8,354 nucleotides of DNA from Fimihabitans intestinipullorum (GTDB lineage Bacteria > Bacillota_I > Bacilli_A > RF39 > UBA660). Both the position numbers and the translations under genes were made by a program. Of the stretch, positions 1 to 6,809 are shown one piece after another (the first letter of the stretch is position 1; each line of letters starts with the position of its first letter). The notes beneath the pieces are model-generated. The model saw nothing but the letters and a program-made list of their open reading frames with translations. It was not told where the DNA came from and did not search any database. The stretch lies in the NCBI GenBank assembly GCA_018714965.1, contig DVML01000037.1:1-8354 (forward strand). The letters are read 5' to 3'.

Positions 1-30
1 TTCATTTATGGTAAGATGGTGATAGTTCAT
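1..30 (-). CDS. IS30-family transposase, N-terminal ten codons only
   Basis: The minus strand reads MNYHHLTINE from an ATG at 30-28 and runs off the left edge. IS30 transposases typically begin with a segment like MNYxHLTxxER, the start of the N-terminal helix-turn-helix that binds the element's ends. A strong Shine-Dalgarno GGAGG (minus strand, 42-38) lies 7 nt before the ATG. Whether the gene is intact cannot be seen. Confidence 0.6.
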   Translation of the reverse strand, partial: MNYHHLTINE

Positions 31-65
31 TTTTGAACCTCCGTTCTATGTTTTTTGTCAATTAC

Positions 66-74
66 ATTATAACA
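66..74 (-). promoter_or_regulatory. Extended -10 promoter of the IS30-type transposase
   Basis: The minus strand carries TGTTATAAT, a perfect -10 with an upstream TGn, about 36 bp before the transposase ATG. The -35 region, which overlaps the AAAAGTTCA repeats, is poor. Confidence 0.5.
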
Positions 75-182
75 CGAGGTTCTTTAATGAACTTTTTTAT
101 TTGAACTTTTATAGTGTTGCACTTATTATGATAAATTATCTGTTTAAAAAAATAATAAAATGATAATCTTAAAAAATAAATA

Positions 183-191
183 TGTTACAAT
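183..191 (+). promoter_or_regulatory. Probable promoter of the dTMP kinase-like gene
   Basis: TGTTACAAT is an extended -10 (TGn then TACAAT) in the AT-rich gap between the insertion sequence and the kinase gene. No convincing -35 is visible. The start site would be near 198, giving a leader of about 48 nt with AGGAGG at 235-240. Confidence 0.45.
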
Positions 192-245
192 AATAAGTAT
201 CAATAACAAAAGAACGGAATGAGAAGTATAAGCTAGGAGGAATTT

Positions 246-917
246 ATGGAAAAAGGAAAAATAATTGTTATCGAAGGAGCATGTGATGGAATGGGTAAAA
301 CCACACAGTATAAAATGTTAATCGACCACTTTCGAAATGATGGACAGGAAATTGCTTATCATCACTTTCCGTCCTATGGAACATATCAAGCGATCGCTGT
401 AGAAAAATATTTAAGTGGAGAATTAGGACAACCTGATGAGTTATCTCCATATTTTGTCACTAATTTATATGCAACTGATAGAGGGATTACATGGTTTTCA
501 AATTTAAAACAACTATACGAGCAAGGAAAAATTATCTTACTCGATAGATATACTACATCTAGTCTAATTTATCAATCGGCTTTAATTGAAGGAATAGAGC
601 AAAAGAAAAAATTTGTAGACTATGTGATTGATTTTGAATATCGTAAAATCGGAATTAAAGAGCCTGATAATGTTATATTCTTACATGCACCATTTGATCT
701 TGTTACAGAAATGAGAAATGCTAGAAAACAAAATGAGGGAATTACTAATGATATACATGAAAATAATCTAAATTTTATGAAAAAAGTTTATGAAAGTGCT
801 ATGTTTATAGCAGACTATCTTTCTTGGGATAAAGTGCAGTGTAATATTGGTAATAAAATGAGAGAAATAGATGATATTCACGAGGAAATTTATAGCTTAG
901 TTAAAAGGAACAAATAG
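246..917 (+). CDS. tmk: Thymidylate kinase (dTMP kinase)-like P-loop kinase
   Basis: This 223-aa cytosolic protein should phosphorylate dTMP to dTDP for DNA synthesis. The P-loop is at residues 10-21 (EGACDGMGKTTQ). It has one residue more than the usual EGxDGxGKTTQ, which appears to be a lineage variant. FPSYGT (41-46) sits where the family has its substrate-side loop, ATDR (76-79) matches the conserved A-DR segment, and DRY with a downstream YQSA (100-112) is the dTMP kinase signature. The LID region spans about 157-172. The length is close to the family norm of 200-215 aa. AGGAGG lies 5 nt before the ATG, so the start is secure. It is monocistronic, between an IS end and a bidirectional terminator. 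I cannot tell whether it is the only tmk of the genome or a paralogue, and another deoxynucleoside monophosphate substrate is possible. Confidence 0.85.
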   Translation: MEKGKIIVIEGACDGMGKTTQYKMLIDHFRNDGQEIAYHHFPSYGTYQAIAVEKYLSGELGQPDELSPYFVTNLYATDRGITWFSNLKQLYEQGKIILLDRYTTSSLIYQSALIEGIEQKKKFVDYVIDFEYRKIGIKEPDNVIFLHAPFDLVTEMRNARKQNEGITNDIHENNLNFMKKVYESAMFIADYLSWDKVQCNIGNKMREIDDIHEEIYSLVKRNK

Positions 918-946
918 AAAAGTAGCAAGTCGCTACTTTTTATTTT
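918..946. terminator. Bidirectional terminator between convergent genes
   Basis: A 9-bp perfect stem (AAAAGTAGC at 918-926, GCTACTTTT at 932-940) with a 5-nt loop starts directly after the kinase stop codon. A U-run follows on the plus strand, and the A-run of the left arm provides one on the minus strand. It can end both the kinase gene and the opposing gene that stops at 957. Confidence 0.85.
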
Positions 947-956
947 GAAATATCAA

Positions 957-1562
957 TCAAAGCTTTAATTGTCGTTCTTGTCGCACTATTTCTTGTTCTT
1001 GTTTCATCGAATAATACACACGATCTGAAAGTTGCTGATTTAACTCAAACAATAGCATATCCTGGTACCTCTTTTCTTTCGTATTCGGATCGATCATCAC
1101 TTGATAGATTGCAAGCGTTCCCATTCGTTTAAAATCGTTCATGTACTTCAATAACCCACTTGCCTGATTTCCATCGAGATCTCCTACTCCATTTGGAATA
1201 TTTAAAGTTCCTGTAGATGTAAGTATTTTCTTCGGTGCAATTTGATATTCTCCTAAATTTACATAAGTTCGATTGATAAAGACGACCGCACCACGTTCTA
1301 ATAAAATTTGTTCATAAGTATATAATGTCCTTTTCTCCTTTGGAATGCGATCGACCACATCTCTTCCAAAATTTTTAGAAATGATTTCTTCTATTCCATC
1401 CTCGTGTTGTTCTGTTTTAATCTTTTGCGGTATATACTCACCTTTCAACAGTACAAACCCTCTTTCAGGTAAAATCAGCGGCTGAAAGTATTCTTCTCTA
1501 TTTTTCTCCTGCTGTATATCTGCACGCATCTTAGTCCATCTTTCAAATATTTTTAATTTCAT
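957..1562 (-). CDS. Hypothetical protein, 201 aa, soluble, family not recognised
   Basis: I do not recognise this protein. It has no signal peptide or membrane segment. The N-terminus (MKLKIFERWTKMRADIQQEK) is charged and probably helical. The middle is mixed hydrophobic/charged, with segments such as LILPERGFVLLKG (residues about 28-40) and GAVVFINRTYVNLG (about 92-105). The C-terminus is Gln/Glu/Arg-rich and probably helical. The ATG at 1562 was chosen because GAGGAG on the minus strand sits 6 nt upstream. The longer frame, open to 1619, crosses the promoter. It is divergent from the DUF4186 gene with interlocked promoters, which hints at coupled or alternating expression. That is the only functional clue. 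Confidence 0.75.
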   Translation of the reverse strand: MKLKIFERWTKMRADIQQEKNREEYFQPLILPERGFVLLKGEYIPQKIKTEQHEDGIEEIISKNFGRDVVDRIPKEKRTLYTYEQILLERGAVVFINRTYVNLGEYQIAPKKILTSTGTLNIPNGVGDLDGNQASGLLKYMNDFKRMGTLAIYQVMIDPNTKEKRYQDMLLFELNQQLSDRVYYSMKQEQEIVRQERQLKL

Positions 1563-1587
1563 CAAGAATCTCCTCTTTTGTGTACCT

Positions 1588-1596
1588 ATTATATCA
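1588..1596 (-). promoter_or_regulatory. Extended -10 of the 201-aa hypothetical gene
   Basis: The minus strand reads TGATATAAT, a perfect -10 with TGn. The predicted start near 1581 leaves a leader of about 19 nt containing the GAGGAG site. The -35 position (1611-1616) reads TATCAC, a poor match that lies next to, and partly inside, the opposing gene's extended -10. Confidence 0.6.
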
Positions 1597-1616
1597 CAAA
1601 AAATAATATTGTGATA
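1592..1616. repeat. Inverted repeat TATCACAA-N9-TTGTGATA joining two divergent promoters
   Basis: Two perfect 8-bp arms (1592-1599 and 1609-1616) flank a 9-bp A/T spacer. The arms are largely the outward-facing extended -10 elements of the two flanking genes: TTGTGATATAAT on the minus strand and TTGTGATACAAT on the plus strand. The symmetry could simply reflect back-to-back promoters or could also be a repressor operator. Confidence 0.65.
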
Positions 1617-1620
1617 CAAT
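1609..1620 (+). promoter_or_regulatory. Extended -10 of the DUF4186 gene
   Basis: TTGTGATACAAT contains TGn-TACAAT (1612-1620). The transcript should start near 1626-1627, so the leader would be only about 10 nt and would begin at the Shine-Dalgarno AGGTGA (1627-1632), 4 nt before the ATG. Confidence 0.6.
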
Positions 1621-1636
1621 CATATCAGGTGATCAT

Positions 1637-2005
1637 ATGAATGCAATAGAAACCTTATTTTATAGACTGGGGCAATCTAAATTTCGTAGTCGATTTCATC
1701 TTTCTAAAAAAGAGATCGACTACATTGAAAAACAAGGATGGTACAAAATTGAATCTCATGCTCGCGACTTTATACGCACTCGATTAGCGCCACAAACCAT
1801 TCCAAACGATGGAAAACAGACACCGATGAAAGGACATCCTGTATTTATTGCACAACACGCAACTGCGACTTGCTGTCGCAATTGTCTAATGAAATGGTAT
1901 CATATTCCTAAGAATAAAGAGCTCACTAAACAAGAGCAGGAAAAAATCGTCCTCATTCTCATGACATGGATAAAAAGAGAGTTTCAAAAAAGTAACGACA
2001 AATAA
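1637..2005 (+). CDS. DUF4186 domain-containing protein
   Basis: This 122-aa cytosolic protein is almost wholly the DUF4186 domain. Recognisable family segments are KFRSRFHLSKKE (residues about 15-26), ARDFIRTRLAPQTIPNDGKQ (about 42-61), then GHPVFIAQHATATCCRNCL (about 66-84) and the C-terminal helix with MTWIKREF. The invariant-looking His and Cys residues of HPVFIAQHATATCCRNC suggest a metal site or a catalytic cysteine, but the family's function is unknown to me. The start is supported by AGGTGA 4 nt upstream and by the domain beginning right after it. The length is typical. The gene is divergent from the 201-aa unknown and convergent with the histidine kinase, with which it shares a terminator. 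Confidence 0.85.
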   Translation: MNAIETLFYRLGQSKFRSRFHLSKKEIDYIEKQGWYKIESHARDFIRTRLAPQTIPNDGKQTPMKGHPVFIAQHATATCCRNCLMKWYHIPKNKELTKQEQEKIVLILMTWIKREFQKSNDK

Positions 2006-2023
2006 GTACGTTACTTCTTTTTT
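1986..2023. terminator. Bidirectional terminator overlapping two stop codons
   Basis: An 8-bp stem AAGTAACG/CGTTACTT (1990-1997 with 2009-2016) has U-runs on both sides: TTTTTT at 2018-2023 on the plus strand and 1986-1989 plus the arm on the minus strand. The DUF4186 stop lies in the loop (2003-2005) and the kinase stop lies in the right arm (2011-2013), so both genes end inside the hairpin. Confidence 0.8.
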
Positions 2024-3861
2024 AAATATTGTTTCAAAATCCGGTCGAGTTCTTTTCTATCAATTGGTTTTGATAGATAGTCTTGAAAGCCTTCATTTAA
2101 ATATTTTTCTTTCATTCCCTCGATCGCATTTGCAGTGAGTGCAACAACTGGAGTATGGAAACCAGCGATCTTCTCTAGTTCGTGGAATGTTTGAACCCCA
2201 CTCATTCTAGGCATCATATCATCCATAAAAATCAAATCGTAAGTTTCTCCATTCATCATATGATCAATGCACTCTTGCCCACTTTTCAATAATACTACTT
2301 GAGGTTGGTATCCTTTCAATAGTTTATCGATTACTTTTAAGTTGATATTATTATCATCTACAATGAGAATTTTGCAATCTGAAAAATCTGTAAACGTGAT
2401 CTCTGAATTTACTACCTTTTCATCTGTGCTATTTGGCTTATACGACTTCTGAATACCGTTCAATGATGTCTTAGTAGAAACTGCCATCTGCTTAATCTCT
2501 TGATCGAGTGAAACAGTAAACTTCGACCCTTTTCCGTACTTGCTTTGTACGAGAATCTTTCCGCCCATCAATTCAACTAAACTCTTCGTAATTGCAAGTC
2601 CTAAACCAGTTCCTTCAATCGTACTCTGACGTTCCATTTCGAGTCGCTCGAATTTATTAAATAATTTATCCATATCACTCGTCTTAATTCCTACTCCACT
2701 ATCTTCTACAGAAAAAATCAAACGGCAACGATTCTTATCGATCACTGCATCTACTTTAAATTCGATATATCCTTCTTTCGTATACTTTACTGCATTCGTA
2801 AGTAAATTTAAAAGAATCTGTTTTATTCTGGAAACGTCACCATATAAGATTTGAGGAATACTTTCATCAAAGTTTGTGCGAAATTCAATGTTTTTATTTC
2901 CTAAACGTGTCGATACCAGTGTCGTAACTTCCTTCAACATCTGATGAGAATCATAATCTGCATTCACAATCTCAATATGATTCGATTCGATCTTAGAAAT
3001 ATCTAGAATTCCATTCACCAATTCAATCAGATTTTGACACGCCATACGAATATCATACGCTTCTTCTTTCATCGTATGAATATCAGTTTCTTCTAACATG
3101 ACCTGACTAAAACCATCGATTGCATTCAGCGGTGTTCGAATCTCATGGGACATGTTAGATAAAAAGTCCGTCTTCGCTTTATTTGCTTTTTCTGCATGAT
3201 CCTTTGCTAAATTTAATTCTTGAATCATGTGTAGATCCGGATTCTCGATTGTAAAATACATCACAAAAGTGATAAATGTCTCTACTGGAGTTATAAGCAA
3301 CAATCCAGGGTTATGTTTCTGTACAAAGGAAAAGAATATTCCCATGACAAGATATACGAAAAAAGGAATCAGCTTACGATTATTTGGCTTATATAATTGA
3401 ATAACAAATGTACAGATACATATTACACAATACAACATACTAATTGCATAAATAAAATCAACTGCCGGTCCCGTGATTGTAGGTCCATATTTACCTGTCG
3501 AAAATTGAAATGGTAAAATAATTGTAATTACTGTTGTTAATACGATGGAGATCATCCAAAAAGGTACAAAAAGTTTATGACTTTTCTTTGCTATACAGAT
3601 CATATAAATTGCTAAAACCGTAACCCATACTAACAACAATAACAAATACGTCTTTAAAACGAAAAAACTTAACACCGTAGATGGATATTGCGACGCAAAA
3701 GTATTCAAAAATTCAAAGACAAGTGCAACTAAGTTGGAGACAACTATAAATTTGTATAATTTGTTTTCTAAATTATTTAAACGATTTTTCGAAAAATAAA
3801 CGATGTTTAATAAAACACTAAAAAATAAACATGTTGCTGGTATAAGTAACCCGATCGTCAT
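2011..3861 (-). CDS. Membrane hybrid sensor histidine kinase (7TM-HisKA-HATPase_c-REC)
   Basis: This 616-aa protein senses an unknown signal and autophosphorylates. The N-terminal third has about seven hydrophobic helices (residues about 3-23, 37-56, 64-91, 99-119, 134-155, 166-181, 186-204) and no sizeable extracellular domain. A short linker leads to HisKA with SHEIRTPLNAI (phospho-acceptor H239). HATPase_c shows the N box (NLLTNAVKYT, about 352-361), G1 (DSGVGI, from about 387) and G2 (GTGLGLAI, from about 417). The C-terminal receiver has the acidic pair D502/D503, acceptor D547 in FMDDMMP, T576 and K598, all intact. There is no PAS, HAMP or Hpt domain, so the relay needs a separate Hpt, and one lies 2 kb away. 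The start is the ATG at 3861 because AGAGG (minus, 3873-3869) is 7 nt upstream. A GTG two codons earlier would leave only 1 nt. It has its own promoter, downstream of the ligase terminator. Confidence 0.93.
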   Translation of the reverse strand: MTIGLLIPATCLFFSVLLNIVYFSKNRLNNLENKLYKFIVVSNLVALVFEFLNTFASQYPSTVLSFFVLKTYLLLLLVWVTVLAIYMICIAKKSHKLFVPFWMISIVLTTVITIILPFQFSTGKYGPTITGPAVDFIYAISMLYCVICICTFVIQLYKPNNRKLIPFFVYLVMGIFFSFVQKHNPGLLLITPVETFITFVMYFTIENPDLHMIQELNLAKDHAEKANKAKTDFLSNMSHEIRTPLNAIDGFSQVMLEETDIHTMKEEAYDIRMACQNLIELVNGILDISKIESNHIEIVNADYDSHQMLKEVTTLVSTRLGNKNIEFRTNFDESIPQILYGDVSRIKQILLNLLTNAVKYTKEGYIEFKVDAVIDKNRCRLIFSVEDSGVGIKTSDMDKLFNKFERLEMERQSTIEGTGLGLAITKSLVELMGGKILVQSKYGKGSKFTVSLDQEIKQMAVSTKTSLNGIQKSYKPNSTDEKVVNSEITFTDFSDCKILIVDDNNINLKVIDKLLKGYQPQVVLLKSGQECIDHMMNGETYDLIFMDDMMPRMSGVQTFHELEKIAGFHTPVVALTANAIEGMKEKYLNEGFQDYLSKPIDRKELDRILKQYLKKK

Positions 3862-3883
3862 ACACACACCTCTATTCTATAAC

Positions 3884-3912
3884 ATTATACCATCTTTTTT
3901 CTTGAAACTAAA
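3884..3912 (-). promoter_or_regulatory. Promoter of the hybrid histidine kinase
   Basis: On the minus strand, TGGTATAAT (3892-3884) is a perfect extended -10. A weak -35, TTTAGT (3912-3907), sits 17 bp upstream. It lies immediately after the ligase terminator, so the kinase can be transcribed independently of the ligase. Confidence 0.65.
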
Positions 3913-3913
3913 T

Positions 3914-3940
3914 AAAAAAGGATTTATAAGATCCTTTTTT
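3914..3940 (-). terminator. Terminator of the AMP-forming ligase gene
   Basis: A perfect 10-bp stem AAAAAAGGAT/ATCCTTTTTT with a 7-nt loop. The ligase stop codon (TAA, 3926-3924) is in the loop, so the last codons form one arm, and the U-run is the other arm continuing into ATTTAG. It separates the ligase transcript from the kinase gene. Confidence 0.85.
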
Positions 3941-5885
3941 GTGATTTTTTTCTCGATTCTGGTATAAAACAAAGATCACTGACTCCCTCTTGCTCAAGAG
4001 CTGGAACATTTCTCTTTCCGCATCCAGTAAGTGGGAATTCTTCTTCTAATGTGTGTTGACGATAAACAACCTTAGATGCTAATTCTTCTGGGAACAACTC
4101 CTGAATACGAGCGTCCATACGATTCATGATTTGATCGAAAGAATCTTTAGCATCTGGTTGTAATTCAAAATGTACAACCGGTGTTTCTGTCTGATTCACA
4201 AGGTCCTTTACATTGACAACTTCACATGACAACACATTATCGATATCGAGTAATACCGCATCTGCAAGAAGGAACGTAGGAATTTCAATTCCTCCAGATA
4301 AATGGAATTCATCTCCCATTCTACCCTTCATATGAATGTGACCTCTCTTATCATAGTATCCCCATACTTTCGCATCACCCCATGTTTTACCATCTGGTGT
4401 CTGTACGAAAAATGCATTCGTAGCTTCTTTATTATCCTGATATCCGATCATATCACCGACAGAAGTCCACATATGTCTTCCGAGTTCATAACTATGACAT
4501 GGTTCAAACTTTTTATTTACCACCGTACATTTTGCAAGTGCAAATGGAACGAGTCCACGCGACTCTTCATCGCGACATAATTTTTCGAATGTTGATTTAT
4601 ACAATGTAAAAAATAGTCCACCATGTTCACAATCTCCTCCACCGATAGAGAAAGAAGACACTAACATTGGAAGTGGGATTTTCTTTCTTCCCATTTTTAA
4701 TTCTTTCGCTTTTTGATTTAAGAGTTTTTCTTCATTTAAACTACTTGCTTCTCCAATAATCGCTGGAATATAGACGTATGATAAATCCTGATTTGGAAAC
4801 TTCTCTTGGAACGTCTTCATCGTATGTACCCAAAAACTTCTTGTTGCAGGTGCGAATTCTGGACGATTGATCATCAATGAATATGCGAAGAAATCTTGAT
4901 GATAGATTGGTTCTAACAATACCGTTCCTTGTTGTGATAAAGTATCGGAAATACATGCTGTTAATTGCGTATAAGAATGTGGTGGTATCATCGCAAGTGT
5001 ATGCATATTCTTTGTAGATGGTAATCCAGAAATATCTTTATCGTGGAATCTCGCCATTGCAATCGGCCCGCGATTGCGATGAACGATTGCCTTTGGACGT
5101 CCAATTCGAGTAGAACCACTACTATAGGTTACTGCAAAAACATCGTCAGCAACAGGCTGTTCAAAACGATAATTCGAGGATGTCATCCATTCTTGCCCTG
5201 TTTTGATAAATTCATCCCATAATACGACAGATGGATCGTTCTTCGCAAACTTTTTCGCATGATTTGCAAACTTATAAAAAGGTTCATCAAGTTCATCGAA
5301 TGGATCAAATCCACCAGGTAAACTATCTGTCAATGATACAACTAACTTGTTCCCGATATCACATTTTTCTACAACGTTTTGAATTTCATGATATCGATCA
5401 TCGCTAGCGATCAATAGTTTGTTATTACAACGATTTAAAATATCCTCGATGTAATCCGGAGCAAAATCAGCCCCAAAAATATTTAAAACAACCCCAATTT
5501 TATTTGCTCCTAATAAAGCGATCACAAACTCTGGCATATTTGTCATACATGTTGCTACCTGATCTCCTTTTTCAAGTCCAATGTAAGATAAAGTCGCAGC
5601 AAACTGATCTGCCTTTTTAAATAGTTCTCGATACGTGATGTGAGTTCCTCGATAAAATAACGCATCCCCGTTCATATTGCCCTGATTGCGATGATAAATT
5701 TCTTCGTACCAAGACCAATTATGATCTAGTTCTAATTCGTTTAACACGGCATCCACTTTTTTTTGTTTTTTCGCCATTTTCTTCTGTAAACGAATTTCTT
5801 TCTTTTCGTACTTTTTACTGTCACCTTGTTCTAATATCACATTTGACAATAACTCTCTTAATCTCTGTTCATTTTTGTATGTCAC
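3924..5885 (-). CDS. AMP-forming acyl-CoA synthetase/ligase-like adenylating enzyme
   Basis: This 653-aa protein of the ANL superfamily should activate a carboxylate with ATP to an acyl-adenylate, probably then transferring it to CoA or another thiol; the substrate is unknown. The phosphate loop is YSSGSTRIGRPKAIVH (residues 254-269). SIGGGDCEHGG (413-423) stands at the A5 region and WGD (D504) at the A7 ribose-binding position. GRMGDEFHLSGG (521-532) is an unusual A8 hinge, normally GRxDDxIK. TGCGKRN with K624 matches the A10 catalytic lysine. A Lys-rich, probably coiled N-terminal stretch (22-46) precedes the domain. The GTG start at 5885 has AGGAGAAGGGAG upstream with a 7-nt gap. The frame is open to 5942, but that part contains the promoter. 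It is longer than typical 500-560-aa ligases and diverges from the Hpt-REC gene by 138 bp. No carrier-protein or condensation domain is present. Confidence 0.88.
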   Translation of the reverse strand: MTYKNEQRLRELLSNVILEQGDSKKYEKKEIRLQKKMAKKQKKVDAVLNELELDHNWSWYEEIYHRNQGNMNGDALFYRGTHITYRELFKKADQFAATLSYIGLEKGDQVATCMTNMPEFVIALLGANKIGVVLNIFGADFAPDYIEDILNRCNNKLLIASDDRYHEIQNVVEKCDIGNKLVVSLTDSLPGGFDPFDELDEPFYKFANHAKKFAKNDPSVVLWDEFIKTGQEWMTSSNYRFEQPVADDVFAVTYSSGSTRIGRPKAIVHRNRGPIAMARFHDKDISGLPSTKNMHTLAMIPPHSYTQLTACISDTLSQQGTVLLEPIYHQDFFAYSLMINRPEFAPATRSFWVHTMKTFQEKFPNQDLSYVYIPAIIGEASSLNEEKLLNQKAKELKMGRKKIPLPMLVSSFSIGGGDCEHGGLFFTLYKSTFEKLCRDEESRGLVPFALAKCTVVNKKFEPCHSYELGRHMWTSVGDMIGYQDNKEATNAFFVQTPDGKTWGDAKVWGYYDKRGHIHMKGRMGDEFHLSGGIEIPTFLLADAVLLDIDNVLSCEVVNVKDLVNQTETPVVHFELQPDAKDSFDQIMNRMDARIQELFPEELASKVVYRQHTLEEEFPLTGCGKRNVPALEQEGVSDLCFIPESRKKSQKRIL

Positions 5886-5915
5886 ATTATTGCTCCCTTC
5901 TCCTAAGACACCCCT

Positions 5916-5924
5916 ATTATAACA
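5916..5924 (-). promoter_or_regulatory. Extended -10 promoter of the ligase gene
   Basis: The minus strand reads TGTTATAAT, a perfect extended -10. The best -35 candidates, TTGCCT (15-bp gap) and TTGGTT (19-bp gap), are badly spaced. The transcript would start near 5909 with a leader of about 23 nt. This supports the GTG at 5885 over any upstream start. Confidence 0.6.
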
Positions 5925-5963
5925 CATCCCAAAAAAAGGCAACCAAATTTTTTTACATTTTTC

Positions 5964-5991
5964 TTGGAACTTTATTTTTTTATGATATAAT
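5964..5991 (+). promoter_or_regulatory. Promoter of the Hpt-receiver gene
   Basis: TTGGAA (5964-5969) is separated by 16 bp from a perfect TATAAT (5986-5991) preceded by TGA (TGn). This is one of the best promoters in the window. It points away from the ligase promoter about 40 bp to the left, with T-rich DNA between them. Confidence 0.75.
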
Positions 5992-6023
5992 TATTCTAGG
6001 GTAGCAAACGAAAGAGGGATTTT

Positions 6024-6809
6024 ATGAAAAATGCAGACTTTTTAAAACTCCACGGAGTAAATGTTGAAAACAGTTTAGAATTGTTTGGAGATATGCAAAC
6101 TTATAACGAAACGCTAGGAGATTTTTTAAATGATATCGACCAAAAACTAGAGCAATTAAAAGAGACAAAAGAAATTGCCGATATGGCAAATTACGCTATT
6201 TACGTACACTCACTTAAGAGTGATGCCAAATATTTCGGCTTTACAAAGCTCGCTGAGCTTGCTTATCAACACGAACTTGAAAGTAAAGCAAACCACATTT
6301 ATTACATCTATGATCACTACGATGAACTAATGGAAGAATTAAATCGTATTATCCGTGTCGTTCAAGAGTATCTAGGAAAGAATGTTACGGCTGTCGAATC
6401 ACATGAAGAGACTAACGTTTCTGACGAAACAATCTTAGTTGTCGACGATTCTAACGTCATTCGTAATTTTGTAAAAAAATTATTCGACTCACGATTCCAC
6501 ATGTTAGTGGCTCACGATGGTGCGGAAGCAATTCATATGTTAGAATCCGATGAAAGCCATAATATTATGGCGATGTTACTAGATCTTAACATGCCAAACG
6601 TCAACGGGTTTGAAGTGTTAAAATATTTACAAGACCATGGCGATTTTGATCGAATTTTCGTCTCTATCATCACTGGGGTTGGAGATGACAGTTTAATCAA
6701 CCAGACAAAAGAATATCCAATTCAAGCAATCCTGCGTAAACCTTTCAACGAAAAAAGTGTAAAATACGTTATTGATCAAGCAATCGACTATAAAAAACAA
6801 CACAATTAA
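6024..6809 (+). CDS. Hpt-receiver phosphorelay protein without output domain
   Basis: This 261-aa cytosolic protein has an N-terminal histidine phosphotransfer domain (about residues 15-118). Phospho-acceptor H62 lies in YVHSLKSDAKYFGF, the HxLK signature with Ser replacing the usual Gly. A Glu/Thr-rich linker (about 119-134) leads to a C-terminal receiver (about 136-256) with D141/D142, acceptor D187 in LLDLNMP, T217 and K239, all intact. No DNA-binding, GGDEF or enzyme domain follows, so it works by phosphotransfer or protein contact. It supplies exactly the Hpt missing from the nearby hybrid kinase: kinase H239 to D547 to H62 to D187 is a plausible relay, inferred from proximity. AGAGGG 5 nt upstream fixes the ATG start. 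Its strong own promoter and bidirectional terminator make it monocistronic. Confidence 0.92.
   Translation: MKNADFLKLHGVNVENSLELFGDMQTYNETLGDFLNDIDQKLEQLKETKEIADMANYAIYVHSLKSDAKYFGFTKLAELAYQHELESKANHIYYIYDHYDELMEELNRIIRVVQEYLGKNVTAVESHEETNVSDETILVVDDSNVIRNFVKKLFDSRFHMLVAHDGAEAIHMLESDESHNIMAMLLDLNMPNVNGFEVLKYLQDHGDFDRIFVSIITGVGDDSLINQTKEYPIQAILRKPFNEKSVKYVIDQAIDYKKQHN

Larger units (their letters stand above)
1..141. mobile_element. Right-hand end of an IS30-family insertion sequence (partial)
   Basis: The stretch holds the 5' end of a transposase gene reading off the left edge, its promoter and, at about 111-141, a segment beginning TAGTGTTGCACTTATTATG that resembles the terminal inverted repeats of Gram-positive IS30 relatives. 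Two direct copies of TGAACTTTT (88-96 and 102-110) lie between the promoter and the presumed terminus. The other inverted repeat and the target duplication are outside the window, so the exact boundary (about 138-142) is inferred. The family call rests on the transposase N-terminus plus the end sequence. Confidence 0.6.

Noticed and set aside
268..450. 60-codon minus-strand frame inside the dTMP kinase gene
   Set aside because: It is an overlap shadow. The plus-strand frame contains conserved kinase motifs across this interval.
1563..1619. Longer N-terminus for the 201-aa protein
   Set aside because: The extra 19 codons cross the promoter and have no ribosome binding site. The ATG at 1562 has GAGGAG at 6 nt.
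3862..3867. GTG start two codons upstream for the hybrid kinase
   Set aside because: Only 1 nt would separate it from AGAGG. The ATG at 3861 has a normal 7-nt gap.
4302..4956. Two open frames (4302-4580 + and 4741-4956 -) inside the ligase gene
   Set aside because: They are shadows of a clearly coding frame, with no ribosome binding site or recognisable protein.
5886..5942. Upstream extension of the ligase to an ATG at 5942
   Set aside because: It would include the -10 element and the Shine-Dalgarno as coding sequence. The GTG at 5885 fits both signals.
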